This document shows positions 1-13,200 of a DNA stretch of 64,000 nt, one piece after another; the first letter of the stretch is position 1, and each line of letters starts with the position of its first letter. Both the position numbers and the translations under genes were made by a program. The notes under the pieces are model-generated. The model was not told where the DNA came from. It saw only the letters and a list, made by a program, of their open reading frames with translations, and made no database searches. Source of the DNA: Pseudocercospora fijiensis CIRAD86 (Eukaryota > Ascomycota > Dothideomycetes > Mycosphaerellales > Mycosphaerellaceae); the NCBI RefSeq assembly GCF_000340215.1, contig NW_006921537.1, positions 124,001 through 188,000 of the forward strand. Reading direction: 5' to 3'.

Positions 1-636
1 CTAGTATCTAATACTAGACTAGTAGTAGGGCCTTCCTTACTAACTATTTAAAAGAAGGATACTAAACTTAAGGACTATACTATGTTCGATAGCTCTAGTC
101 GGAAACAATACAACGACTATATTCGTAACTATAAGCTTAACTAACGCAATATGCCGAGAGCGCTGCTAGATAACTATTCCTTAGTCGTCTATGCTATATA
201 GTACATTAATAGAGACCTAAAACGCACCTAGGATAACTATTTTAACTCCCTTAATAACTAGACCGCTATTTAGTAGCGAACCTATAAAACTATTATACTA
301 GACACCCTTAGAAACCCTATACTAAGGCAATAACACGCTTAGGACTAGTACCTTCGAGCTAAACAAAAGACTAATTAATCGGCTCGCTTATTTAAGGCCT
401 ATTTAAAGACCCTCGAAGATAACCTCCCGGCTAAGACTAATTCTATATAGATCTCCGAGATACGCCTAAAACTTAGGTAGGAGCTTATCCTCGAATTAGA
501 CCGCCGCCGTATATTCGAATAGGCTAATCTAATACGTATTTAATTTATAGTCGAAGTAGAAACAGCTAAACGAGCTATTTAGCTCTAATAACGGTTAGAA
601 TCTAAGATACGCCTAGCTACCTATCGTAGCCGCGGA
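1..636 (+). pseudogene. Element B gag, N-terminal part (RIP-decayed chromovirus)
   Basis: This is the N-terminal part of a Gag (capsid) polyprotein of a plus-strand Ty3/Gypsy element. The frame beginning at about base 97 reads through to 636 with only TAG/TAA stops, at positions where Gln or Trp would fit. It is rich in charged helical sequence, for example KAYLKTLEDNLPAKTNS. The frame is cut at 636 by element A and resumes at 13828 after removal of A and one copy of GCGGA, giving an RGGN-type junction in the same frame. The 5' end and the 5' LTR lie outside the window. Assignment to gag rests on continuity with the zinc knuckle at 14023-14080. Confidence 0.75.
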
Positions 637-824
637 TGCTAGGCATACGGTTATAGTACGAAGGTATTGTAACGGTTGTATAGTATAAAAGTTAATGCAT
701 TCTCTAAGGTACCGCGAGGCAAGCTATCTATATAATAGTCCTACTATTAGTAGCAATAGCGACCGTAGCGGTCGATAGTAACCGCTGCCTACTATCGTAT
801 ATATAATAGTGTTATATCGTAATA
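637..824 (-). repeat. Element A left LTR (3' LTR in element orientation), 188 bp
   Basis: This is near-identical to 13635-13822 and both copies are 188 bp. It starts TGCTAGGCATACGG and ends CGTAATA, a TG...CA terminus with CA changed to TA by RIP. It is flanked on the left by the 5-bp target duplication GCGGA (632-636), which recurs at 13823-13827 after the other copy. Differences between the copies that I noted are mostly transitions of the C/T and G/A type. Confidence 0.95.
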
Positions 825-838
825 GCCTCCCCCTCTAT
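825..838 (-). other. Element A polypurine tract
   Basis: Read on the minus strand, the bases next to the 3' LTR are purine-rich (AGAGGGGGAGGC). This is the expected primer site for plus-strand DNA synthesis and confirms the minus orientation of A. Confidence 0.7.
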
Positions 839-844
839 AAAAAA

Positions 845-3800
845 GGTCGGCACTGTCTATAGTATCCTAAAACAAAGGTCCTTAGTAGGCCGCACCGTAG
901 GAAGGTTTAAGGCAAAAGAGCGTAATAGCGTTATATAAAGGCTAAGCCTAAACAGTATACTAGAACGGTAATGCTAGGTATAGAATCGTATCTCTCTAGT
1001 AATAACTGCGTCGGTTTTATACTTACTTGTTGCGACGGTTACGAAGGGCGTCGCGTAAGCTAGTTAGTATAGTCTAAACCGCCTTTAGCTGCGGCTAAGG
1101 CGCGACGGTCTTTATAGTCTTGTTATCGGATAGCGAGGTATTAACTACGTCCGCTATAGCAGTAGCGCGGTCTAACTAATCGATAGGGATATTAGGGAAG
1201 TCGGTACCTAGTAATAGTAGCGTGTCGGCGTCGCGTATAGCGCCGTATAGCTTAAAGTAGTCGGCTATCTATACGTTAAGCTTCGCGATCTTATCCTTAG
1301 TAGTATTGCCTTATACGCCGCCAAGCAGCTTAAAAGCGTCTTCGTTAATTAGGTATAGTATAGGGATTGCCTATTACGGCGCGACGCGCAAGAAATCGTA
1401 GTAAAGATAGGTTAGCGATAGCGTAAGCGACTCCTTTAAGACCGTAGCGGAAAGACGATACTACTAGGCTATCTAGCGCTTAGTTGCTTCGCGGATCTAT
1501 GCCTTAGCTAGTATCTATTAAAGCTAGTATACCTCGGTTGCTACTAACTCGGACTAGCGTATATAGTAGAGAGCTTGTAAGTTAAGCGTACGTATACTAA
1601 TTGCCGTTGCATTATATTAGTATTGTCCGTAGGCGCCTATAGTGTTTTTCTATAGAGCGGGTAAAGGTAGTAAGCGCGTCGGAAGCAATAGGAGCTTGTA
1701 CTATAATAGCGCAACCGTATTGTTAGGCGGTAGTAGCTAAGCCGCAGCTAGAGCCTTCGTAGGCGTAGAGAATAGGTTAGATAGTAGCGGTATCTTCGAC
1801 GGTAGGCGAGGCGCTAAGAATAGGCTAGCGGTTAGCTTCTAGCGAGTGTTTAACTTAGTCGATAGTAATACGCGCGAGGAATTTAGCTAGATCGCCTTAG
1901 TTAGCGGGGCAACGGCCGGAGGTTGCGGCTTAGCCCGAGTCGCGAGCTTAGGAGGGATAATTTTACTAAAGAGGCGCGCGTTAGTAAGGTCGGTCTCGTC
2001 TAGCGAGTAGTCGGGTAACGGTACTAGGAATGCGCCTATAGGATCCTAAGTATAGTCGATATTATACTACTAGTAATTCTTATTCGTTACTATCTTATCG
2101 TACTTAAAAATAGTATTGCCCTATATAATACGCTCCTAGACGCCTAAAGGATCGAAGACTAGATCGATAGAGGCCGTCTTCGGCAAATTATAGAACTATA
2201 GCGTTAGCGCGGGCTCTAATCTATTAGGGATAGTGCCGTCCTTAAGCGTCTAGATATAGGTAATAAAGGTAGATAAGGCGTATACCGGATCGATCTAAGT
2301 TAGCTAGTAGACTAGGCTAAAGTCTACCGGGTATTAACGGTTAAGGAGCAGTAGAGGTATACCTTTGCTCTTATTAGCGGCATAGGTACCGTTCTAGTAG
2401 CGACCGCTACCTATAAGCTAAGCGTACTGTTCTATACGCGACGCATTAGTAGCCTTCGTATCCGTAAGCGCCTTATTAGTACAGAGAGCGGATATATAGC
2501 CCTCGCCGCGAAGGATATAGGCGTTACGGACCGTAACATACCGCTAGGTATAAGCGACGACGTCCTAGGTAATAGCTAGGCGACCTAGGTTGCGACGGTA
2601 TAGGTAGGGCAGGCTACTAGAGTTTAGGGAGGACTTATACTACTTATAGAGCTATATAGCCGACTAAGTACTAAGCTCTATACCGATTAGTAGTAGCTAA
2701 ACGGTGTAGTCCTTAAGCTAGGAGTCTAGTAGAGGTAGGCGCACTATTAAGAGTCGTCCGGTAGCTACTATCTATAAGAATTAGACTTCGCCGTAGGTAG
2801 TTAGGTCGATCTTATAATGCTTTATCGCTCCGACGTATTTACTAACAGGTCGCTTACCCGTCTTTTAATATTCCTTACTATAATCGCGGTAGGAGACATC
2901 CTTACTATTCTCGCTACGCTTATATAGGACTAGGTAACTGCCTACTATAATGCTATCGCGATGTTCTTTTAGGACGAAGCGGTAGAACTACTCTTATACG
3001 AGGTCGACCGTCTATAGGAAGTATAAGATAGCGCGTACTATAAGACTAACGGCTCTATTCCGGATTAGAGACGGTACTAGCTAGAATCGTAGGTCGCCGG
3101 TATAGGTACTTAAGCTAAGGAAGTTCTCGCGTAAGCGGGTAATGTTTGCTAGGAGTCGGTGCTATAACTTCGCGTAGTAGAAAGTAATAGTTAGTAGAAA
3201 ATTCGTATCGAGGTTAGCTAGGTTAGGAAGCTCCTTTAATTCGCCCGCCGTTATAAGCGCTACGTACTCGCTAAAGCGTATCGCGTAAATCTCCTACTAC
3301 GTATCGTAACTATCTAAGTAGAGGTCGGTCCTAAAGATAGAGTATTTACGGGCGAGATCGTCGTTTACAATTCAGAAGGAGTATAGTTACGTAAAGAGTA
3401 GGTTTTTAAAATCGGTAACTAGCTTGCCTATATACTAATACAATTCTCGTAGAATCTAGAAGCGCCGATCGCTAGCTATAAGGTATAGATAATGTAGGTA
3501 ATACTAAAGCCTTACTAAATAGTATTCGACTATTCGCTTATATAGACGTAGGCGAAAAAGATTAGGTAGCCGACCGTTAGCGTCCTTAGCGTACGCGTTA
3601 CGTATAAGCTTCGCGGCCTAGACAAAGCGTACGTCTCTATTCTTATTGCGCTCTATAGGATTAGCGGCAATTAGCGTATCGACTTTCTTATTATAGTCCT
3701 CGTATTCTACGTACTACCGGATTGTAGCTTGTTCGGGCGTCTCGTTAGCGCGAAGGAGACGCTTATTAATTAAAGTCTAGCGCGCGCGCTAGCCTCGAAG

Positions 3801-5999
3801 CCGCTACCGCTCGAACTTAAGTTCTTTAGGGGATAGGACCGGAGGTTCCTTAAAAACCGACTTAATCGGAGTAGCTAGGAGCTTAGGAGGAGCTAGTACG
3901 GGCGCTTATAGCGAGCCGTTACTCGGCGCCTACGTTAGGGAGGCTAGTACCTATAGTAGCGGTAAATTAGGAAGTATACGCGCTAGCGGAGATAGTAATT
4001 CTAGTAAAGCCGGTCGATTTGCAGGTATTATTAACGGTAGTACCGATTCTAAAGCCGAAGGCGCACTAAGAGGCTACGCGCTAACAGGATTAATCGGGCC
4101 GCTTTCTATACTATTAACTAGGCTACTAGACGCGTAGGCAGCGGCGTCTTAGTAAAGGGTAAAGAAGCCCGGTACGATGTCCTATAGCTTCTCGGCCTCT
4201 AGAATCTCGACCTATAACGCTTTACCCTTCTAAACAAACTCCTATTTACTTAAATAGTACGGCGGAGGGTCGTCCTTATCGATAAAGTAGTCGGCTATAG
4301 CCTTATAGAGCGCTCGGCCCGTCTATCGGCCCTCGCCTAATAACGCCTTCGCTAGCTCCGTTAACTATTTCTTCTTCGTAGTAAGCGCTATAACCGCCTA
4401 TATAAACGACTTCCTATCGAAAACATAATCTAAATTAACCGCCGTAATAACCGCCGGTACGCAATATTTTAGAAAGGAAAACCGTCTAATATTAGAGAGC
4501 GGATAGTCTAGATTCGGAAGCACTATCGATAGGCTAGTAATAGTCTAACGCTATATAGTACTAAACTCGCTACCCGGCGTCCCCTACTATTACGGGCGAG
4601 CTATTACCTCGAGTAATTCTAAATCGGATTCGTCTATATTATTAGCCGGGGGCAACGGTACTAAGCTCGCTATTAGCGTGTCGTTAATACGACTACGGCC
4701 TAAGAATAACGGTACGTATCGCTATAATAGTTATCGACCGGAGTCTATTAATACGTAGTATAGTTCTATATCTAATCCGTCCTCGGTAAATATTAGGAAA
4801 GGCCGTATATGTCTATTCTTAGTAGCGTAGCTTAATACCGCCTAAACCTCGCTAGTGCTTAAACTGCCGTTAGTAGAAATAAGCGATAGCGCCTTACGAA
4901 AGGTCTATCGAAGATTGCCTTTCGCCGTAGCGAGGATCGCAAAGCCCTCTAGCGTCTACGCTAGATTAGTACCGTATTCCTCTAGACGCGTTTATTACGG
5001 GTTAAGCGTAGCGTTATCTATCTCTCTACGATGCTCGCCGATCTAATCCGCTATTGCGTCTTCTCTATCTACTAAATCCTTTACCGGGCCCTCTAAATTC
5101 TCTAGCTTAGGCGTAGCCGTACGTTCCTCGACCGTAGTATTAAGCGTTATATCCTTTTTGTTCGTTATATACTTAAGCTTAGACGCGAGCGTAGGAACCT
5201 CGATCGAAGGGTCTAAGGCTATATCCTCTCTACTCGTTACGTCCTTAGGCTCTAGCGCGGCTATACGATTCTCGACCGTTTCGTCTAATACTATATCTTC
5301 TTTATCTATTACATTATCTACCTCCGGCGCAGCCGTACGACTTTCGACCGTAGTATCTAGTACTATAACCTCCTTGTCCATTATATTATCTAGCTTAGGC
5401 GCGGCCGTATAATTCTCGACTATAGTATCTAATACTATATCCTTATTACTTGCCCTACTCTCTAGCTTAGGCGTAGGCGTTAAGCCGGTAATAAATAAGG
5501 ACTGTCCGGCCGATCCTAGACCGTCTAATAGTAGCGGTTCCCCGCGAGGAGCGTTAATCTTACTATTCCCTATCGCGGTATCCTAAGGGTCTCGATCCTC
5601 GCTTCTACGATATTCCTTAGCTATTACTCCTTAGAGGAGGTCGAACGTATCGGCCTTATAGTATAGGCGAGACGCGCGCTATAAATCCGCCTCGAATAAT
5701 ATAACGTTTAGGCGCTTATATCGCGATCGGTACTATAGAAATTTTTGCTAAAAAGCTACTATTTTACGTTCCCTACGACGGACGCGGTTATCGCGCTCGA
5801 GGGCCGTTTCTATTCGTTATCGATAATTAGTAGAAAGCTCTCTTATCGTAGGATACTAGAAAGATCGATACTAAATAAGGGATAGCCCGCGTCTACGTAT
5901 AACGGTTACCTAAGTAACGTAGTTATAATAACGATATAAGGGTACGCCTAGGCGGATTACGACTCCGAAGGAGGAGTCGCGCTACGGAGTTATATCGAT
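845..5999 (-). pseudogene. Element A ORF3: giant unrecognised third frame downstream of integrase
   Basis: A single minus frame (codon first bases congruent to 2 mod 3) stayed open apart from TAG/TAA in the blocks I translated: 5999-5400, 5381-5043, 2880-2760, 1919-1620 and 1199-841. It would be about 1,700 codons. I saw no TGA and no frameshift in these blocks. The start is unclear and lies around 5950-6000, where the integrase frame ends and a small GACTCC...GGAGTC hairpin sits at 5961-5978. The N-terminal part is highly charged, followed by five 24-residue repeats (5091-5450) and then globular-looking sequence with no motif I recognise. It ends beside the polypurine tract. No catalytic motif, signal peptide or membrane segment was obvious. 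It could be a captured gene or an unusual structural protein; I assign no function. Confidence 0.65.
5091..5450 (-). repeat. Five tandem 24-residue (72-nt) repeats in ORF3 of A
   Basis: Five consecutive 24-residue units are encoded on the minus strand. Unit 2 begins DKEVIVLDTTVE and unit 3 DKEDIVLDETVE. Shared positions include (D/N)K-D-I-LD--VE-RTA-PKL. The units keep exact length without indels, which points to tandem duplication within a coding sequence before RIP. Part of this block is the longest uninterrupted frame in the window (112 codons, 5043-5381). Confidence 0.85.
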
Positions 6000-6119
6000 T
6001 TGCGACGAACCGCGAGGGATTGTCTAGCCTCGCCTTTATCGGCGGAGCTAGCAACCTCTAAAAAAGGCTAGCGCGCTCTCGTCTACTTTACTACCCTACG
6101 GAGGGTACGGAATAGCGGG

Positions 6120-7700
6120 GCCTCCTCTAAAGGGTAGGCGTTATCGTAGATTTTACGTAGATCGTCCGCGCCTATTAAGTCGTCGATATTATACTATATA
6201 TTATAGGCGCTCCTATACCTCTTCTACTTTACTAGGTATTAGAGAACGGGCTAGCCCCTCCGGACGACGGTCCTTCGCCCTAGAAAGCGCTCGATTTCGT
6301 AAGAATCGCCTTCGTTACTAGAACCTAGACCGTCCTTAGTTACGACGGGCGGGGGCTCGTAATTAATAGTTCTCTTAAAAGGATCTAGGTCTTTAGGAGC
6401 TTTTTCTAACTACGAAACCGATATTACCGGATAGATACGCATTAATAGCGGCAACTCGAGACGGTAGGCTAGCCGTCCGACCTTCTCGAGAACTATAAAA
6501 GGCCCTTTAAAACAGTAGCTAAACTTATACGACTAACCGGGCACTTCGTAACTACGGTATAGGCGAAGTATAATACGGTTACCTAGCTTAAGGAATAGGG
6601 GCTTATACTTGCTATTATACCGTTCTTTTATTTTTACGTTCGCCTAAGCAATCGCATCCTAGACTTCCTTCTAGATACGACTACGCGCTACCGCCCTATT
6701 ATACGGATAGTTATATAGTATATTAAGCGAGTCGAGATTCGTCCTTACGCCCGTAGCAACCTCGTTCGGCGACTAACCGGTAGTCGTATTGTAGGAGTTA
6801 TTAAGCGTAGCCTATAGCTATAGGATAAACGTTGTCTAATCCTCGCTAGGATAATCCGCTAACTAGTAACAAATTGCCGTCTCGACCGTTTAGTTAGTTC
6901 GCTCGGATTAACTATCGGTTTAAGAGTAGTAGGCCGTAGACGTAGCTAGCTTCGTACGTAGGCGCGAGAAAACGCCCTTAAAGAAGTCGCTTAGCTAGCG
7001 AGGATTACGATTAGCGATAAGTACTACCGGTATACTTATATCTATTAAGCAAAGCCTATCGATTAGAGCGATACCCTAGTCGTAGGCCTTCTAGTCCTCT
7101 TTGCCTAGGACGACTGCTACCCGCTTAGACGTCTTATAAGTAATCGTATATAGTATATTAAATCTATCGGTCGTAACTAGTAAGGCGGTTACGAGATCTA
7201 TCGTTATAGTATAGTATAGGCCCTCCGTATTCTAGATCGGGTAAAGTTCGCCGTAAGGAGCGTATCGGGGGGTACGTAAAAGGAGATACTAGTAATAATA
7301 ATCTAAATAAAGGCGAAGGTAGCGAGCGAGTCGATATATAAAGAAGGAAGCTTAAATGCGGTTAAAGACGCGCTAAAAGCCTTAGTAGTAACGGTTATCG
7401 TAAGCCTACTCGAAGATCTCGCCTATTAAGGCCTAAGGGATATAGAGTCGCTCGCGCCCTAAAGATTAGTTACGGAAATATAAGAGGCCGTCCCTCTCGA
7501 AGAATCGAATGCCTAGCGGACTATTAAACTTATTACCTACGAATAGGTCCGGATTTTTGCTACCCTTATACCGAACTAGCGTTTTCGTTACCGAAGGCAT
7601 ATTAGCTCCCTCCGAATAGAGACGCTTTAAAGCATTCCGCGCCTACGCTTATCGAACTAGTCGTAAAACTCTAGACTAATATTCGTCGTTATCGTACGCT
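6120..7700 (-). pseudogene. Element A integrase with C-terminal chromodomain
   Basis: This is the minus-strand continuation of A pol. The zinc-binding region (about 7450-7270) keeps the HHCC layout, with His and Cys codons turned to Tyr by RIP. The catalytic core includes TITIDLVTALL, then an acidic position now read as Asn (LIANRNPRQLSDFF), then the glutamate segment SERTNQTVE (stop at the Q). The tail reads YEIERFLGRR followed by a W/Y-rich stretch with YLVK-KRY, a chromodomain at roughly 6300-6140. Integrase inserts the cDNA, and chromodomains of this type direct Ty3/Gypsy chromoviruses to heterochromatin. No intact product can be made. Confidence 0.85.
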
Positions 7701-7849
7701 CGGTTTAACCGACGTCGGAAATCCGGATCTAGCTCTACTAACATCGTATAGAAGTAGGCTACTTCCTCTAGATCGGCCGAAGAGGGCGTAACGTCGGTAT
7801 AGTAAGAGAGCGGGTCTAAGTTCTCCTCGTCCGGCGTTAACTTAGGCGA

Positions 7850-9240
7850 CTCCGTATCCCTTAGAAGTCGACTAAGGGCGTCTAGAACTAGGTATATCCG
7901 CCCTAGACGGTAAACTATATTAACTCGATATTAGGAAAGGAATATCGATACCCTTACTAATTTCAGGTTCTACTTGCCTATATTAGTAGTCGTAGTTATC
8001 GATACTGAGTTAGTAAGACCGACCGCGGTATAGTAGTCTATAAAGATAGTCGTCGGCCTTAATAAAGTATATATTAAATAGCCTACCTTCTTTACTATCT
8101 ATACGATTCCCGAGTATTCGAGCTCTATCGGCTAATATCGTATCTCCGCCTAAGTTAGGCCTCGGCTTAAGAATAGAATAGGCTAAACCTTATAGTAAGG
8201 AAACAACTACGCCTTTCCCTTAGATAGAATAGGGTCTAGGTCCCTATCGATATAGTAGAGCACCGCGCTATAGCTAAACTCTTTAGAGGAATCTATATTA
8301 GCGTATAAGCGATAGTTAGGGTCGAAATAGTATAGGAAGGAGGGCTCGTAGAACATCGATTACAATAAGCGAAACGCTTTTACTAGCTCGTCGCGGTACT
8401 AATCGTTCTTACCTAGCGTCGTAACGGCGACATGCCGGCGGCGACTATTACTAGTAACTAGCGCCTCTTTTAATAAGCGTGTCTTCTCCGCCTATAGAGG
8501 CGCCGCTATCTACGCGTAGTATAGGATGTGTTACCGCAACTAATTAGTTAGACCGAGATAATACTCTAGCTTCTATACGTTTTCCGGGAACTAAAGTAAG
8601 GTAATCGCTGCGATTTTCTCCTTACTCGTAGCTAGACCGAGGCCGCTAACGTGCTAACCTAAAAGGGTCGTAGAGGGGAAGCCTAAGAAAGTCTTCTTCG
8701 GACTAATACTAATCCTTACGGCGTCTAATCTCTAGAAGACCGCTTCTAGATAATCGAGATACTTAGGCAACGTCTACGAAAACACTACGATATCGTCGAT
8801 ATAAGCTCGCGTAAAGCTACGACAGTCGCGAAGGATCTAATCTAGCTTCCGCTATACGAATTAGACACTATTCGAATATCCTATAATAGCGACCTTATAC
8901 TATTCCTAGCTACGATAAGTATTAATCGTTAATTTGTAACGATCCTCCGGCTTTACGCCCTATTAGTAGAAGAAGGTTAGACAGTCTATAGTGCTAATAT
9001 ACTAGCACCCTACTAACTATATAAAGAGATCCGCCTAGAGCGGTATCTAATAGCTATCGGGGATCGTTACCTTATTTAAGGCGCGTATATCGACTACCGC
9101 CCGCGGCTTATTAATTATACTGCCTTTACCGTTAGCAACCCGCTTCTAAACTACGAATACCGGGAAGCCGAAGGGGGTAGGCTCGGTCGTATATTACATT
9201 TTCCCTTAGCGGTATAAGTCGTTATATATCTTGTCTACTA
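7850..9240 (-). pseudogene. Element A reverse transcriptase and RNase H
   Basis: On the minus strand the order is TEPTPFGFPVFVV (about 9185-9145), VVDIRALNKVTIPDSY (about 9090-9040), FFY followed by two stops at QW, and the catalytic AYIDDIVV at about 8810-8788. RNase H follows at about 8350-7900 and ends near LSRLL. The motif set is that of fungal Ty3/Gypsy pol. The in-frame TAG/TAA codons fall on family Trp/Gln positions, which identifies RIP rather than random decay. The order RT-RH-INT is Gypsy, not Copia. Confidence 0.92.
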
Positions 9241-9879
9241 CCTTACGGTCCCTCTTACCTAGGTTAATTATACGGGGAGGCGGCAACAGATCTAAGTAGT
9301 TCGGTACTATAGGGATAGGTATATAATCGTGCTTAGGAATATCGACTACTATTTAGCGATCCGTAAAAAGCTCTAGGTACTGCTCGACCGCTATAGCGAT
9401 TTAGTCTACCTAGTTATCGTTACCGTAGATCGTTACGCCTAATACGTACTAGTGTTCCCGCTATGTATTTAGTATATCCCGCGTAGCCGTAAAAGCGTTA
9501 GGACTCAATCCCGCTAGTCCGTAGTCGGCTACGTCGATATAGTAGGCCCTAGTAATAGTCCTATTACTTAACGAACCGAGTAGCTATCCGGCTCGAATCG
9601 TTACTAGAGTCGTCGCATCGTTACGAATATATATATAAGAAAAATTAGCGTCTACGACCTAATTATATGCCGTTACTAACAGCGGAGCTTGTAACGACAA
9701 TCCCTATATATTGCCTATTAGCTAGACTAAGAAACCGGCGTTAAGAATAAAATCCCGGCCCTTAGGGAGGTTACCGCCGTACTTAACTAGCGCGAGGGCG
9801 ACCGTACGCGGCGCTAATGTTACGTCCTCCGCTAGCCTTATAAGGCGCTAAACCGACTTCCCTTTCTTACGCTTAACGG

Positions 9880-10240
9880 CTACTTTAAAGCGGGCGTTGT
9901 CCTAACTAGCTATAGTAACCGTCTATACGGGAATATCGATCTTTATTCCCTCTAGAGTAATCGTATCTATACCGACTAGGATTTTTGCCTTTAGTTTAGG
10001 AACTAGGTAAACCTTACGAGTTATTCGTACTAGGGAGACTATACTATCTGTCTTCGCTACTAGGACAAATATATCTAATACGATATATTCCCCGGAGCGA
10101 TACGCGCCGGTAATGCCGCCGATTTCGATTAGTTCGCGTAGCTTACGTACCTCTACGTCCGAGTAATAGCTTAAAACGAAGTCTTTTTCTATAATAGTAA
10201 GCGTATAGCCGGTATCTAGGCAGACCTATATAGATATACT
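9880..10240 (-). pseudogene. Element A aspartic protease
   Basis: The minus frame contains VCLDTGYTLTIIEKDF, with the DTG active-site triad of retroviral aspartic proteases. It continues through SGEYIVLDIFV and ILVGIDTITLEGIKIDIPV, the flap and second conserved hydrophobic glycine segment of the fungal Gypsy protease family. The enzyme would cleave the Gag-Pol polyprotein. The catalytic triad itself is intact, but stops flank it. Confidence 0.85.
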
Positions 10241-13200
10241 AGATAGTAATAACCGAAGAGGGAAAGTTATATATTACTAATTCTAGAATGCGTAACCTTA
10301 CTAAGCTAACGGAGGCGCCTTCGACTAAATTACTTCTAGGCCCGCCGATACGCGTTCGATAATAGTAGAAGGCGTCGTCGCCCCTATATACTCCTTATAA
10401 ATATACTAGTATAGAAGGTTGCCTAACTCAAATCGCCGCCTATAGACCTTATAAGCGTGCTTCGTAGAGGCAAATAGTTAGATCGCCGCTAGTAGGGACG
10501 CTTTAGCCTATAGTACCGAGTTTAACGCTAATAGCGAGCGGTCGCCTACGTCCGTAAAGTAAGCTCCTAAGCCCGGATCGGAGTCGTAAGGGTCGGTAAA
10601 GTAGTCGGCGTCTTCTCCGGCGTTACTAAAATAGCTATAATTATCCGCGTCGGTTCTTCTATTGTCCTCCTAACTATCCTTCCGACAGCCGTCGTCGGCC
10701 TAGTTAGTATTATTTATAGTATCGCCTACTTTCTTACTATTATCGGTAAGGTTAGCCTACTTACGAGCTTAATCGTTACGCTTTCTATTCTATCGATTAA
10801 ATAGGCGCGAATCGACTCGCTTTAAGTCTTTCGGGAGGAAGGTAGGGCTACTACCCTTCGACGGTCCTTTACTATTTCCTACTAGCGGTAGGCGATTCTA
10901 CTAAGGGGCGTTAGGTAGGCGATTCTACTAATAGGCGTTAGTAAGGCATAGTAGGTTCGGTCGGTCGATATCGCGGTTCTAGTAGTTAGAGGATGCTCTT
11001 ACTAGAGCGAAGCTCGCTAGAGTATAAGAGGCGTTCCCTTCGTATCGGTTCTACTAGGCAGCCTTACTAGCGCGGCTATTGTTCCTAGTCGTAGCGTCTT
11101 AGCGACGATTAGACGAGGACGAAAGCATATACTCCTAGATTAATACCTACTTCTCGTAGTGCGTAACCTACTTATCGACCTTTATACGACAATTTAGCTC
11201 GTCTATATTTAATTAGAGGCGCGGGTCTATTCGACGGTAAGCTTCTAAGAGCCGGTTCGATTTCTATACGCCGGTATCCTTAGCAAGTCGTACCGTCTTA
11301 ATAATAAAGTCCGTTACTAAACGCCCTAAAGCGATATTCTACTAGTTATAGCGTTACTTATCGAGGAGATCTATCGCCTTTATCGAAGGGACCTTCTATT
11401 TCTTACTAAGACAACGTTCCTAGCGCTTTAGACCGTATCCGCCGTAGAGCTTTACTCGGTTACGGCTAGAAAGGTAACTATAATACTAACTAAGCGCTAC
11501 CTCTCGAAAGTAAAGAAAGAGGTTAAGACGAACCGTCTCTCGCCTAATATAATCCTTAGCCGCTTCGATAAAAGTATATACCGAACGGTATATTATCTTA
11601 TTCCCGACTAAGGCGTAGTCTCTCTCGCCGTAATCTATAACGCTAAGTAGAGGATCGAAGAACCTAAGATACGCTAGATTAAACTATAGCCGCTAGGGGC
11701 GGGCGTAGTGCCCCTAGATATAACTCGCTTTAGAAACTAGCGATTCCGCGACGTAGTCCCGATAATGCTAATAGTGTCTACGACGGCGGGCGTGTCTATA
11801 ATAACTAGCATCTAAGGAGCTGTCGTTATCCGACGAGGATTAATCGGAGTCGTCCGAATCCTTACTATCTAATAAGGATCTATTCTTACTCGGATTATCC
11901 CTATACCGACGGTGCTTCCGGCGTTACTTCTTACCTTCCCGTAGTAGATCCTATAAGTCTAATAGTAGGAAGGGTAAAGGCTAACCCTACGTCGGCTTAC
12001 AAGAGGAATTACCTAGATCGAAGTTACTAGGTAGCGGTAGTAGAGGATCGTTAGGAGGATTACCGGGTAGATTGCTAGGAGGATTACTAGGCGGATTACT
12101 AGGCGGATCGCCTAGCGTAAACCCGCCCCGACGCAAGCGGCTATACCTATAGGCATTTATATAGCCGTCTACCCTCTACTAGTAATTGTATTAACCCGGG
12201 TTCGACTAGGGCGGACTTAGCTTACGCGTAGCCGATAGCGGTAAAATCGCCTATTCTATTAGAAAGTCTAATATAACTTCGTTAAGATAGACTCCTCTCC
12301 GTCTAGCTAATTCGCGAAAATAATTACGACGCTAATAGTTTTATTATATAGCGATGTTCGCCCTATCGATCTCCTCGGTTGTCTACGAGGTATCTACTAG
12401 AGTACGATATTAGAAACGACTATACGGCTCGTTAGCCTATAGGTCGGCGAGGCCGTCGTTTATTAGAGGCAATTAGCCGCGACCGATATCCTAGAACGGC
12501 GACGTCGATAGATCGGAAGGCCCGGTTAACGGTTCCTTAGAGGAAGTCTTAGGTAGAGGCTCCCTTAGCTTCTAAGGATTCTCGTCCGCCGGATATCGTA
12601 GCTTAAGTAGCCTTCGTAAGAAAACCGATTTAAGCGAGCTATTAGGCGAACCGGGACGCTATTCCGGCGGCATAGTTGTTTCTACTATAGTAATAGGCGA
12701 AACCGTAGGCCGCGGTAGAACTTAAGCCGGTCGGGCCGGTAGGCGCTACTCTACTATAGGTAGTAGATAGATCTCTAGGTAGAATTAACGGTAATAGTAT
12801 AAATCGCGTACCGTTAGGAGCGCGGCTTTAAGCTCCTTAACCGATTTAGTTAGAATTCCTTTATCTACTACCTACTATCCTAGGAAGTTGTAACTATTAA
12901 GGGCGTCTAAGTAGAGTTCCTCGATTTTAGCCTATAGAGGCGGCGGATTTCCTACGAGCGGGTAATAGTATAGAACGTATAAGGCAAGCAAGTCGATTCG
13001 GCCGTACTTTGCCCTAAGCTAGGTCGCGAAGTTCTCGCTATAATCGACGTAGTTCTAAATATAGGAATAGATGCATAGGATATAGGGCTCTATATCTAGT
13101 AATCCGAGATTATAGTACTAGGGCAGCGGTTAAACCGCTAGCTTAGCTAATTTCGAGGCTTCTACTAGAGTTAGAAGCGAGTCCGAAGGAGCTATAGCAA

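Noticed and set aside
5158..5412. Plus-strand 84-codon open frame
   Set aside because: It is the complement of the tandem-repeat region of ORF3 on the minus strand. Its Ser/Thr-rich composition simply mirrors the repeats.
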